Shown: positions 1 to 6,388 of the stretch, one piece after another
Layout: each line of letters opens with the position of its first letter
Numbering within the stretch: position 1 is the stretch's first letter
Assembly (NCBI GenBank): GCA_937961295.1
Contig: CALGOK010000174.1
Span: forward strand, 1-28,814
Reading direction: 5' to 3'
From: an uncultured Gemmatimonadota bacterium
GTDB taxonomy: Bacteria > Gemmatimonadota > Gemmatimonadetes > Gemmatimonadales > GWC2-71-9
Length of the DNA stretch: 28,814 nucleotides
The notes under the pieces: generated by a model
What the model was told of the DNA's origin: nothing
Seen by the model: the letters and a program-made list of their open reading frames with translations, nothing else
Database searches by the model: none
Program-made: the position numbers and the translations under genes

Positions 1-1259
1 GACGCATGGACGATCGCAGGCGCGTCTTCAGCCGCGGCCGTCAGGCCGCGGTGATGTCGGTCGCGGGGCGACAGCCCCCGCGGCCTGACGGCCGCTGGTC
101 GATCGTGGGACGATGATCCCCGCGGCCTGACGGCCGCGGCTGTGGCATCCACCGCCTTCTGCAGCGCCGCCGCCTCGGGCGCGCTCAGCGCCACCGGGTC
201 CTCCCACAATTCGAGCTGTCCGTCGCCGTCGTGCAGGTCGCTGGCGGTGACGGCGATGCTGCGCACCGCGATCCGGCGCGCGAGCGCCTGGTCGAGCGCG
301 GCGCACGCGGCGCGCCAGAGTTCCACGTCGAGGGTGCACGCGGCGAGGCGGACGCCCTTCTCTGCCGTGGTGTCGTCGGCGTGGCGCACCGCCACGTGCA
401 ACCGGCCTGCCGCGTAGCCGCGCTCGCGGAGCCGGCGGCCGATCCGCTCGGTCATCGCGCGGAGCAGCCGGTGGAGCACGTTGCGGTCGTTGGTGTCGGT
501 GGCGAGCACGTGGCTCACGCGGCATTCCTGCTTCACCTCGGGCGGCAGCACCGGGCGGCGGTCGATGCCGTTGGCGTGCTGGAACAGCGTGCGTCCCGCG
601 CGACCGAACGCGACGCGGAGCGGCTGCTCGCCGAGCGAGGCGACCTCGCCGATCAACTGCAGGTGATAGTCGTCGAGCCGTTCGCGGATCGGCTCGGGGA
701 CGTCGGGAAGCAGCGACACCGCTTCGGGAGCAAGGAAGCGCGCTTCCCATCCCGCGCTCACCGGCCAGATCAGCGTGCCCGATTCGCGCTTGACCACCGT
801 GGCGGCGGTCTCGCTCACCAGCTTGTTGACGGCGATCCCCACGGCGATGGGGAGGCCGAGTCGCTCGCGCGTCTCGCGCTCGAGGCGGCGCGCCACGTCC
901 ACCGGCGGGCCGAAGAGTCGCTCGGTGCCGGAGATGTCGAGGTAGCAGTGGCCCCAGCTCTTCGGTTCGATCACGGGGGCGACGCGCGCGAGGATCTCGA
1001 AGAGGGCGCGGTGGGCGCGGGCCCAGCGGCGCGGCTCGGGCGGCCGCACGATCAGGTCGGGGCAGATCCGCCGCGCCAGCGCCACCGGGGTCCCGCGCGC
1101 CAGCCCCTCCCGCTTCGCCTCCGCCGACAGTGCCAGCAGCACCGCGCGATCGGCGCCCAGGGGGGCGATCGCCACCGGCCGGTGCCGCAGCGACGGGTCG
1201 TCGAGTGCGGCGACGGTGGTGCAGAAGGCGGGCGGGTCGACGAAGAGGACGGATTTCAT
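1..1259 (-). CDS. Y-family DNA polymerase-like protein, catalytic residues lost (partial, runs off left edge)
   Basis: The frame is open from ATG at 1259 to the left edge (419 codons, no stop seen). It follows the Y-family (DinB/UmuC/ImuB) plan: FVD at residues 6-8, then palm and fingers with RICPDLIV near 64-71, then YLDISGTERLFG near 106-117, then a little-finger region ending near LQKAVDAT. In active Y-family enzymes the metal ligands are an Asp in the FVD motif and the Asp-Glu pair of an S-x-DEAYLD motif. Here Asp8 remains, but the pair is Gly103-His104 (SWGHCYLD), so metal-dependent synthesis is unlikely. This loss recalls ImuB, the non-catalytic Y-family partner in the ImuA/ImuB/DnaE2 mutasome, but no partner gene lies in the window. 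After residue 372 a 112-nt cluster of palindromes is read in frame. No Shine-Dalgarno precedes the ATG; a 20-bp palindrome ends 10 nt upstream. Fold is sure; role is inferred. Confidence 0.88.
   Translation of the reverse strand, partial: MKSVLFVDPPAFCTTVAALDDPSLRHRPVAIAPLGADRAVLLALSAEAKREGLARGTPVALARRICPDLIVRPPEPRRWARAHRALFEILARVAPVIEPKSWGHCYLDISGTERLFGPPVDVARRLERETRERLGLPIAVGIAVNKLVSETAATVVKRESGTLIWPVSAGWEARFLAPEAVSLLPDVPEPIRERLDDYHLQLIGEVASLGEQPLRVAFGRAGRTLFQHANGIDRRPVLPPEVKQECRVSHVLATDTNDRNVLHRLLRAMTERIGRRLRERGYAAGRLHVAVRHADDTTAEKGVRLAACTLDVELWRAACAALDQALARRIAVRSIAVTASDLHDGDGQLELWEDPVALSAPEAAALQKAVDATAAAVRPRGSSSHDRPAAVRPRGLSPRDRHHRGLTAAAEDAPAIVHA
30..141. repeat. Mosaic of five short hairpins (REP/BIME-like cluster)
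   Basis: Three copies of an 8-bp stem CCGCGGCC/GGCCGCGG with a four-base GTCA or TGAC loop lie at 32-51, 78-95 (right arm shortened) and 120-139. The outer copies form a perfect 22-nt inverted repeat (30-51 against 120-141). Between them are two smaller hairpins, each with a 5-bp stem and GGG loop, at 60-72 and 102-114. The alternation is typical of bacterial interspersed mosaic elements. It lies inside the coding frame of the Y-family protein and encodes a repeated AAVRPRG peptide on the minus strand. Confidence 0.85.
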
Positions 1260-1534
1260 TGGTCTGTAGGGGCGAGGCATGCCTCGCCCGGTGAGTCCTG
1301 AGACGTGGGTTGTCACCCCGAGGACGCGCGCTGCGCGGACGAGGGGGCTGAGGCCGGCATGGGCGCCATATCTACCCCCGAAAACCGAAGATAACCCGAA
1401 GATTGGGTCGTGTCAGGCGGCCGTGGGACGGGGTTACCAGAACGATTGGGGGTGGGTACCCTCAGCGCGAAGATGGGTCCGGCATCGCGGTGGGTCGCCG
1501 GGAAGGGAAGACCAACCTTGATCGAGGGGTGCCG
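1260..1534. other. Intergenic spacer with several repeats between divergent genes
   Basis: This 275-nt spacer separates the leftward Y-family gene from the rightward DUF1772 gene. Besides the palindrome at 1270-1289 it holds a GC-rich imperfect dyad at about 1314-1347 (CCCCGAGGACG ... GACGAGGGG), which resembles a common intergenic repeat type. It also has an 8-bp direct repeat, CCGAAGAT, at 1385-1392 and 1396-1403 with an 11-nt period. No convincing coding frame was found; a frame entering from 1403 joins the DUF1772 gene but lacks a ribosome site and a protein-like N-terminus. Confidence 0.6.
1270..1289. repeat. 20-bp perfect palindrome upstream of the Y-family gene
   Basis: GGGCGAGGCATGCCTCGCCC is perfectly self-complementary. 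It ends 10 nt before the ATG of the leftward gene, where a ribosome site would be expected, so its hairpin could affect translation. It looks like a member of an interspersed repeat family, but only one copy is in this window. Confidence 0.8.
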
Positions 1535-2023
1535 ATGTTTCCGACCGTCCTCGCGCTCGCCACGCTGCTCTGCTCCTTGGTCGCCGGCTTCCTCTTCGCC
1601 TTCGCCGTGGTGGTGATGCCGGGACTCCGGGCGCTGGATGACCGGCAGTTCATCCGGGCCTTCCAGGTCGTCGATCGCGTGATCCAGAACGGCCAGCCGC
1701 TGTTCGTGCTCGTCTGGGTCGGCTCGGCGGTCGCGTTGATTGCCGCGGCCGTGATCGGCTACGGCCAGCTCGAAGGAACGAAGCGGCTGGCCCTCATCGG
1801 GCTGGCGCTCGTGTACATCCTCGGCGTACAGGCACCGACCGTGGCGGTGAACGTTCCCCTGAACAACGCGGTGCAGCAGGTGGAGGTCCGGTCGCTCGAT
1901 GATGCGGGTGCGGCATCGGCGCGCGCGCAGTTCGAGCCGCGGTGGAATCGCTGGAACGTGATCCGGACGGTGCTGGCGATCGCCACGACCGCCGGCCTCC
2001 TGGTGCTCGTCGGCCGGCGCTGA
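1535..2023 (+). CDS. DUF1772-like four-helix membrane protein
   Basis: This 162-residue protein starts at ATG 1535, preceded by a GAGGGG ribosome site; an upstream in-frame start at 1403 would add a non-membrane, low-complexity leader and is rejected. Four hydrophobic segments are visible, roughly residues 3-27, 56-78, 88-108 and 143-160. The layout (helix, long amphipathic loop with PGLRALDD, three further helices, an Asn-rich VNVPLNNAV stretch after helix 3 and a WNRWNVIRT segment before helix 4) matches the DUF1772 (anthrone oxygenase-like) family. The VPLN and W..WN elements are typical of that family. Its bacterial function is not established. It may share a transcript with the next gene, 27 nt downstream. 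Confidence 0.85.
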   Translation: MFPTVLALATLLCSLVAGFLFAFAVVVMPGLRALDDRQFIRAFQVVDRVIQNGQPLFVLVWVGSAVALIAAAVIGYGQLEGTKRLALIGLALVYILGVQAPTVAVNVPLNNAVQQVEVRSLDDAGAASARAQFEPRWNRWNVIRTVLAIATTAGLLVLVGRR

Positions 2024-2050
2024 CGCCGGCCAGCTGCCCTGGAGGGACTC

Positions 2051-2575
2051 ATGCGACGCCTGGTGTACGGAGGGGCCAACAGCCTGGACAACTACCTCGC
2101 GCGCGCCGACGACGCGGTGGACTGGCTGATCTGGAACGACGAGGTGGCGAAGGTCGTGGCGTCGAGCTGGAGCCGCTACGACACCATGCTGATGGGGCGT
2201 CGTACCTATGAGGTCGCCGCGGCGCGGGGGCAGGGCGGTGGCTATCCCGGCGTGGCGACCTATGTGTGTTCGCGGACGATGACCGAGTCGCCGGCTGACG
2301 GCGTCACGCTGGTGCGCGACGACGCGGCGGAGTTCGTGCGCGGGCTCAAGGCGGAAGCCGGGAAGGACATCTGCCTGATGGGTGGCGGCGACCTGGCACG
2401 GTCGCTGTTCGAGGCGGACCTGATCGACGAGGTGGGGTTCAACATCCATCCGGTGCTGCTGGGCGACGGCATCCCGGCGTTCCACCGGATGTCGCGCCAG
2501 GTCGACCTCGAGCTGATCGAGTGCCGCCAGTTCGGGTCGGGGTGCGTGCTGCTCAACTATCGGGTCCGGCGCTAG
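2051..2575 (+). CDS. Dihydrofolate reductase / RibD C-terminal domain family protein
   Basis: 174 residues, with GGAGGG six bases before the ATG. It is a single-domain member of the RibD_C/DHFR-like superfamily: strand-rich start (RRLVYGGANSLDNYLA), MLMGRRTYE near residue 50, MGGGDLARSL around 110-119 (the nucleotide-binding glycine turn) and HPVLLGDGIPAF near 132-143. Family members are probable NAD(P)H-dependent reductases, but stand-alone bacterial copies like this have no fixed substrate. It is not folA, which has a different active-site order, and it is too short for RibD because the deaminase domain is missing. No neighbour suggests riboflavin synthesis, so the substrate is unknown. Confidence 0.92.
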   Translation: MRRLVYGGANSLDNYLARADDAVDWLIWNDEVAKVVASSWSRYDTMLMGRRTYEVAAARGQGGGYPGVATYVCSRTMTESPADGVTLVRDDAAEFVRGLKAEAGKDICLMGGGDLARSLFEADLIDEVGFNIHPVLLGDGIPAFHRMSRQVDLELIECRQFGSGCVLLNYRVRR

Positions 2576-2650
2576 CCGGGAGCTTCAGGCACGATCAGGA
2601 ACGGGATTCATCGTCGACACCTGCTCCCAAGTTGATGGTTCGACTCCCGT

Positions 2651-2679
2651 TTGACGCCTGAGAATCCGAACCGTACGTT
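2651..2679 (+). promoter_or_regulatory. Possible sigma-70-type promoter for the EthD-like gene
   Basis: TTGACG (2651-2656) and TACGTT (2674-2679) are separated by 17 bases, 34 nt before the EthD-like start codon. The -35 box matches the consensus well; the -10 box matches only three of six positions. This is a weak call in GC-rich DNA. Confidence 0.35.
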
Positions 2680-2712
2680 CTTCGCGCCCGGTACCCCTGA
2701 ACTGGAGGAACC

Positions 2713-3039
2713 ATGCCTGCCGCGAAGATCATGGTGCTCTATCCCCAGCCCAAGCGCATGGACGAGTTCGAGCGCGCCTACTCCGAGGATCACATCCCGA
2801 TGGCTGCGCCGATCTTCAAGGAGTACGGTGCGACGAAGGCGGTCCTCAGCAAGGCCGTGGGCGCTCCCGATGGTACGCCCGCATACCATCGCATCGCCGA
2901 GGTCTACTTTCCGTCGATGGAGGCTCTGCAACGCTGTGCGGCTGGCAAGGGGCAGGAGGCGCTGGCCCACGCCTTCGAGATCTCCAACGGCGGGCCGCCG
3001 ACCGTGCTGATCGCCGAGCAGGACGTCGTCGAGCTCTGA
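2713..3039 (+). CDS. EthD-like domain protein
   Basis: 108 residues, with GGAGG six bases before the ATG. The protein has the small dimeric ferredoxin-like alpha/beta-barrel layout of EthD proteins: MVLYPQPKRMDEFERAY, then the DHIPMAAPIF segment with a conserved His around residue 25, then YHRIAEVYF and a final strand TVLIAEQDV. EthD was named from an ether-degradation cluster, but most homologues lie in unrelated contexts, as here. It was probably transcribed on its own: it has a promoter-like sequence upstream and is followed by a heptamer repeat and a gene with its own ribosome site. No catalytic role can be read from the sequence. Confidence 0.88.
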   Translation: MPAAKIMVLYPQPKRMDEFERAYSEDHIPMAAPIFKEYGATKAVLSKAVGAPDGTPAYHRIAEVYFPSMEALQRCAAGKGQEALAHAFEISNGGPPTVLIAEQDVVEL

Positions 3040-3040
3040 G

Positions 3041-3068
3041 GGGACGGGGAACGGGGGACGGGGGACGG
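3041..3068. repeat. Four tandem heptamers (GGGACGG type)
   Basis: Units GGGACGG, GGAACGG, GGGACGG and GGGACGG follow the EthD-like stop codon at once. The same core occurs in the opposite orientation, again four times, at 21465-21492. Confidence 0.75.
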
Positions 3069-3141
3069 GGAGTCTTCCGTCCGGGCTGGCGGCGCTGCAT
3101 ACTCAGGCAGCCACCGGTCCCCCTTCGGAGGTTTCCCGCAG

Positions 3142-3510
3142 ATGATCCGCACGATGTGCGTCGCGCTGGCGACGGTGGTTGCTGCCGCCTGCGCGGGCCA
3201 CCAGTCCGACAGCTCTCCGCTCGCATTGCAGCTCGCGGAGCACTACGGCACCACCAGCAGCATCGCCTGGAAGGTCCGCGGTGAGGTGCGGCGACTCGAC
3301 GTCACGCTCGACTTCAGCAGGCGGCGCTGGCGCGCCTTCCAGCCCAATTTCGTCGATTCCACCAAGGCCATCGCACGGTACGGGCTGTCGCATCTCGGCG
3401 TGTCGCCCCGTCCCGACTCGATCGGCGTGACGATCGCGACAGCGTGGGGCTTTCCGCCCTTCCGCACGACCGGTACAAGCGGGGTGGTCTACGCGGTGGA
3501 GGAGCTGTGA
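3142..3510 (+). CDS. Small predicted lipoprotein, function unknown
   Basis: 122 residues, with AGGAGG upstream of ATG 3142. The N-terminus is a lipoprotein signal: a short basic start, a hydrophobic run and the lipobox VAAAC with Cys17. The mature part is about 105 residues with LDVTLDFSRRRW and SIGVTIATAWGF, probably beta-rich. I do not recognise the family. It contains no enzyme motif and sits between two unrelated small genes. Confidence 0.75.
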   Translation: MIRTMCVALATVVAAACAGHQSDSSPLALQLAEHYGTTSSIAWKVRGEVRRLDVTLDFSRRRWRAFQPNFVDSTKAIARYGLSHLGVSPRPDSIGVTIATAWGFPPFRTTGTSGVVYAVEEL

Positions 3511-3613
3511 GGTGGCGATGCTGGGGACTCTACCGGTCATCGTTGACCTGCGACGCGGTTGGGGATGGTCGATCTAGGGTGTTCGATGCGTCACCCGTCT
3601 TGAGGAGAGCCTG

Positions 3614-3871
3614 ATGAGCTTCTGGAACACCCTGATCCTGATCGCCACTGCGCTCGCGACGGTGGGGTGCACCGCGTGGGCGCGGCGGCTGCGCGCGGCA
3701 GGCGATCCCGCCTGGAAGATGGCCGGAGCCGCCGCCTTGCTCTGCTTCGTGACCGCGGTTCTCGAACTGGAGCCAACCGGCCCGCTCATGATCGTGGCGA
3801 TCCTCGTCATGCTTCTCGCGGGGTACTGGATCTGGAGTTCCGGCAGGGAACGGCGGCGTGGCGCGGCATAG
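3614..3871 (+). CDS. Small membrane protein, function unknown
   Basis: 85 residues, preceded by GAGGAGAG. Three hydrophobic segments are visible, about residues 4-20, 36-50 and 56-74, with a basic linker (ARRLRAAGD) and a basic tail (SGRERRRGAA) that would favour a cytoplasmic C-terminus. There is no recognisable family or catalytic motif. It is followed by a 129-nt gap and another small membrane protein, but nothing shows that they act together. Confidence 0.7.
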   Translation: MSFWNTLILIATALATVGCTAWARRLRAAGDPAWKMAGAAALLCFVTAVLELEPTGPLMIVAILVMLLAGYWIWSSGRERRRGAA

Positions 3872-4000
3872 GCCGCGAGCGCCGCAGGGTCGTGGTCGAT
3901 GTGGAGCGCTGTTGCCAGCGATTCATGAACCCACGGCTGCACTCGCCGACGGCATGTGGAAGGTGCGGCCAAGGCACGCGACGGCAGAGGTGCGTAGCAA

Positions 4001-4333
4001 GTGACCAGGGCGACGCGTTTTGGTTGGATCGGCAGTTTCGCCGGCCTCATCATTGCCGCCGCCTGTCTCTGGTCGCAGGTGGCTGCCGATCGCCAGGGTA
4101 CCCCGATCATGGGCCCCAGCGAACTGATGTTCGTGCTCTCCCTTCCGGTGTCGCTGCTCACGTGGGCAGGCTGGCTGCTCCCCGCCACCGAACTCTTCGT
4201 TTCCGACGGCAACACGATCCCGCGCTGGGTCGCCTACACGTGGATCGCGGTGACGCCACCGCTCAATTGGGGCCTGATTGGTTGGCTGACCGGCCGCTGG
4301 TGGGATCGGCGGGTTGCCGCCCTGGCGGATTAG
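4001..4333 (+). CDS. Small membrane protein, function unknown
   Basis: 110 residues from GTG 4001. The ribosome site is poor (a GCAGAGGTG stretch lies slightly far upstream), so the start is uncertain. Hydrophobic segments are near residues 8-24 (IGSFAGLIIAAACLW), 42-62 (ELMFVLSLPVSLLTWAGWLL) and 77-95 (VAYTWIAVTPPLNWGLIGWL), with a basic C-terminal end. I do not recognise the family. The coding call rests on the open frame, membrane-protein composition and lack of a better frame. Confidence 0.6.
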   Translation: MTRATRFGWIGSFAGLIIAAACLWSQVAADRQGTPIMGPSELMFVLSLPVSLLTWAGWLLPATELFVSDGNTIPRWVAYTWIAVTPPLNWGLIGWLTGRWWDRRVAALAD

Positions 4334-4605
4334 CGAGGTCCGACGCCAGGGCCGGAGTGCCACGGTGTGTCCCAGCATCAAGAACCGATTCGCACCACAA
4401 CGACGCAATGCAGATCTGCCTGCTGGAACCGCAGGTCAGGACCCCCATCCTCGGGATCGAAGCAGTAACCTTCTGGCACGTGCTCGGTGAGAACGGCTTC
4501 GTAGGCGCGCTGGTGGCTGCGGGACGATTGCTGCGAGAGCACTGAGCCGGCGCTGCCGGCCATCGGGCCGCCCCGCGACGATCACCCTCACGGGAGGATC
4601 CCGAC
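4334..4605. other. Unresolved spacer with short antisense reading frames
   Basis: This 272-nt stretch has no clear gene. Two short frames overlap on opposite strands: minus 4378-4563 (61 codons, protein-like end with VPEGYCFDPEDGG) and plus 4408-4545 (45 codons, FWHVLGENGFVGAL). Neither has a good ribosome site, and third-position GC does not choose between them. Either could be a remnant of a decayed gene. Confidence 0.4.
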
Positions 4606-5082
4606 ATGACTGATTCCTGCGGTAGGGCTGGCATGCTGCTGCTCGCCGGCGCCCTGATGGCGTGCGGGGCCGACACCACCGATGAGCCCGCGACCGGGCA
4701 GGTGGCGTCGACCGAGATCCGCGCGTGCAGCCTGCTCGACCTCGCGAGTGCCACCCGCGTGCTCGGCCCGGGCACCGAGCTGCCCGGTGGCGACACCGAA
4801 CCGCTGAGCTGCATGTACAGCAACGCCGGCGTGGGGATGCTCACCGTGCAGCTGAATCCCGCCTCGTCGTACGACCAGGTCACGATCCTGCCGCCGCACA
4901 CCCCGGCAGATATCGGGGACCAGGGGCGCTACAACGTGCAGGCCAACGGAGTGGTCTCGGTCCAGTTCGCCGATGGCGCCCATTCCGCCACGCTCAGTGT
5001 CCAGCCGATCGGCACCACCGACACCGACTTCCTGCAGCCGATGCTCACCGCCGCGCGAGAGATGGCGGCGAAGCTGCCGTAG
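4606..5082 (+). CDS. Lipoprotein resembling DUF3558-type proteins
   Basis: 158 residues, with GGGAGGA upstream of the ATG. The signal ends in a lipobox LMAC with Cys20, so the protein is probably anchored to a membrane. The mature part has two further cysteines, Cys41 (RACSLLDLASATRVLG) and Cys69 (LSCMYSN), then strands and a terminal amphipathic helix (AAREMAAKLP). The pattern (Cys, helix with VLG, a second Cys and Tyr, closing helix) is seen in DUF3558-like lipoproteins, whose function is poorly known. A second protein with the same plan is encoded at 26607-27200. Family assignment is moderate, lipoprotein nature strong. Confidence 0.78.
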   Translation: MTDSCGRAGMLLLAGALMACGADTTDEPATGQVASTEIRACSLLDLASATRVLGPGTELPGGDTEPLSCMYSNAGVGMLTVQLNPASSYDQVTILPPHTPADIGDQGRYNVQANGVVSVQFADGAHSATLSVQPIGTTDTDFLQPMLTAAREMAAKLP

Positions 5083-5166
5083 GTCACGTGTCCCCGCTGG
5101 CGCGCCACCCTGTCAACCCGGCGGCGAGTCGTCCGCGGCTCACCGCAGAACTCTTGGAGGTACAGC

Positions 5167-5964
5167 ATGAGGACGCTCGCGCTCAGCATGATGGCGCTCG
5201 CCTCGACTGGCACGATCCAGGCCCAGTTTGCGGAACCCAATTCCGAGGGAATCTCCTTCGCCCACATGCACGTGGTCGTGGCCGACACCGTGCTCCACAA
5301 GCAACTGTGGCCCGACCTGTTCGGCGCCGAACTGGTCCAACGCGAGGGCTACTCCGCCGTCCGCGTCGCCAACGCGCTGATCTTCCTGCGTCCGGCCGAA
5401 CCGACCGCGCCATCGGTGCACACGGCGATCGACCACTTCGGCCTCACGGTGCGCGACCTGGACCGGGTGCTGGCACGGTGGAAGGAACTCGGTTACGAAG
5501 CCGGTGCCAAACAAGCGGACTTGGGTGGCAGGGCGAGCGCGTTCATCACGATGCCGGGCGGGATCAGGCTGGCCCTCCGGGAGAAGCCGAGTCAATCAAC
5601 CAGCACCGCGATGGGGCACGTGCACTTTTCCTCGCGGTCGGCCGCCGACCTGCCGGCGTGGTATGCGCGCTACTTCGGGGCCAGCCTCGAGGCAGCCGGT
5701 GACGAAACGGTCGCTTCAGTGCCCGGCTCCGAGCTGCGGTTCCAGGCCGTGCCGGATGACCGGCTGCCGACCAGGGGCACCGCGATCGACCACATCGGGT
5801 TCGAGGTCCGCGACTGGGACGCGTTCATCGCGACGATCGAGGCGGCGGGGATTCCGTTCGAGTTCGGGCCGACGTACATCGAGAGCCTCGACCTCTGGGT
5901 CGCCTTCTTCAACGACCCCAGTGGCGTCCTGGTGGAAGTGACCCACGGCCTTGACCGGTTCTGA
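5167..5964 (+). CDS. Exported two-module VOC (glyoxalase-like) protein
   Basis: 265 residues, with TTGGAGG upstream of the ATG. A short hydrophobic N-terminus ending TIQAQ looks like a signal peptide, so the protein is probably periplasmic. Four VOC half-modules follow: FAHMHVVVADT (about 31-41), IDHFGLTVRDLD (about 92-103), GHVHFSSRSAAD (about 151-162) and IDHIGFEVRDWD (about 207-218). Each begins with the His expected in VOC metal sites, and Glu-bearing closing strands (LALREKP, VLVEVTHG) end each pair, so a metal site in each pair is plausible. VOC proteins include glyoxalases, extradiol dioxygenases and resistance proteins; the substrate cannot be told. Export is unusual, as most VOC enzymes are cytosolic. 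Confidence 0.88.
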   Translation: MRTLALSMMALASTGTIQAQFAEPNSEGISFAHMHVVVADTVLHKQLWPDLFGAELVQREGYSAVRVANALIFLRPAEPTAPSVHTAIDHFGLTVRDLDRVLARWKELGYEAGAKQADLGGRASAFITMPGGIRLALREKPSQSTSTAMGHVHFSSRSAADLPAWYARYFGASLEAAGDETVASVPGSELRFQAVPDDRLPTRGTAIDHIGFEVRDWDAFIATIEAAGIPFEFGPTYIESLDLWVAFFNDPSGVLVEVTHGLDRF

Positions 5965-6043
5965 ATCCGCGCGATGATCTGATGGCGCGGCGCCGGGCAC
6001 AGGGAAGCTGCCTGGCTGCTGCACCACCCGAAGGGAGCCCAGC

Positions 6044-6346
6044 ATGCTCGGCGGACGTTCGTGGGACGAGTGGATCGCACGATACGCGACCAGCCACCAG
6101 CACCCCGTCAACCGGTTCTGCCACACCCTCGGCATCCCGCTCATCGCGCTGTCGCTGCCGCTGTTCGTGGTCGCGATCTTCGTCGACGGGTTCTGGCCGC
6201 TGCCGGTGGCGATGTTCGCGCTGGGCTGGATCTTCCAGTTCGTGGGCCACGCGTTCGAGGGGAAGCCGCCCGAGTTCTTCAGCGACTGGCGCTTCCTGTT
6301 CGTCGGGCTGCGCTGGTGGGTGGCCAAGATCCGGAACAGGGTGTAG
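6044..6346 (+). CDS. Mpo1-like (DUF962) membrane protein
   Basis: 100 residues, with AAGGGAG upstream of the ATG. The family signature is clear: a His cluster at SHQHPVNRFCHTLGIP (His18, His20, His27), two membrane spans (about 30-48 and 52-67) and a second His motif at GHAFEGKPPEFF (His69). In yeast Mpo1 the equivalent histidines bind iron for alpha-oxidation of 2-hydroxy fatty acids, but the role of bacterial members is not settled. The length is typical of bacterial DUF962 proteins. It is followed after 42 nt by the SGNH hydrolase, possibly on one transcript. Confidence 0.92.
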   Translation: MLGGRSWDEWIARYATSHQHPVNRFCHTLGIPLIALSLPLFVVAIFVDGFWPLPVAMFALGWIFQFVGHAFEGKPPEFFSDWRFLFVGLRWWVAKIRNRV

Positions 6347-6388
6347 GCGCGACTGGGGAGAACCGTGGGTACACCAACGGAGGGTGGG

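Noticed and set aside
30..141. CRISPR-like array
   Set aside because: Repeat orientation alternates and spacers are themselves hairpins; there are no regular unique spacers and no cas genes in the window.
231..1301. Long plus-strand open frame over the polymerase region
   Set aside because: It is antisense to the Y-family frame, whose motifs are clear; its peptide is His/Arg-rich with no family features.
2635..2655. GGTTCGACTCCCGT resembles the T-arm of a tRNA or tmRNA
   Set aside because: The five-base stem does not pair (GATGG against CCCGT), and no matching acceptor, D or anticodon arm is found upstream.
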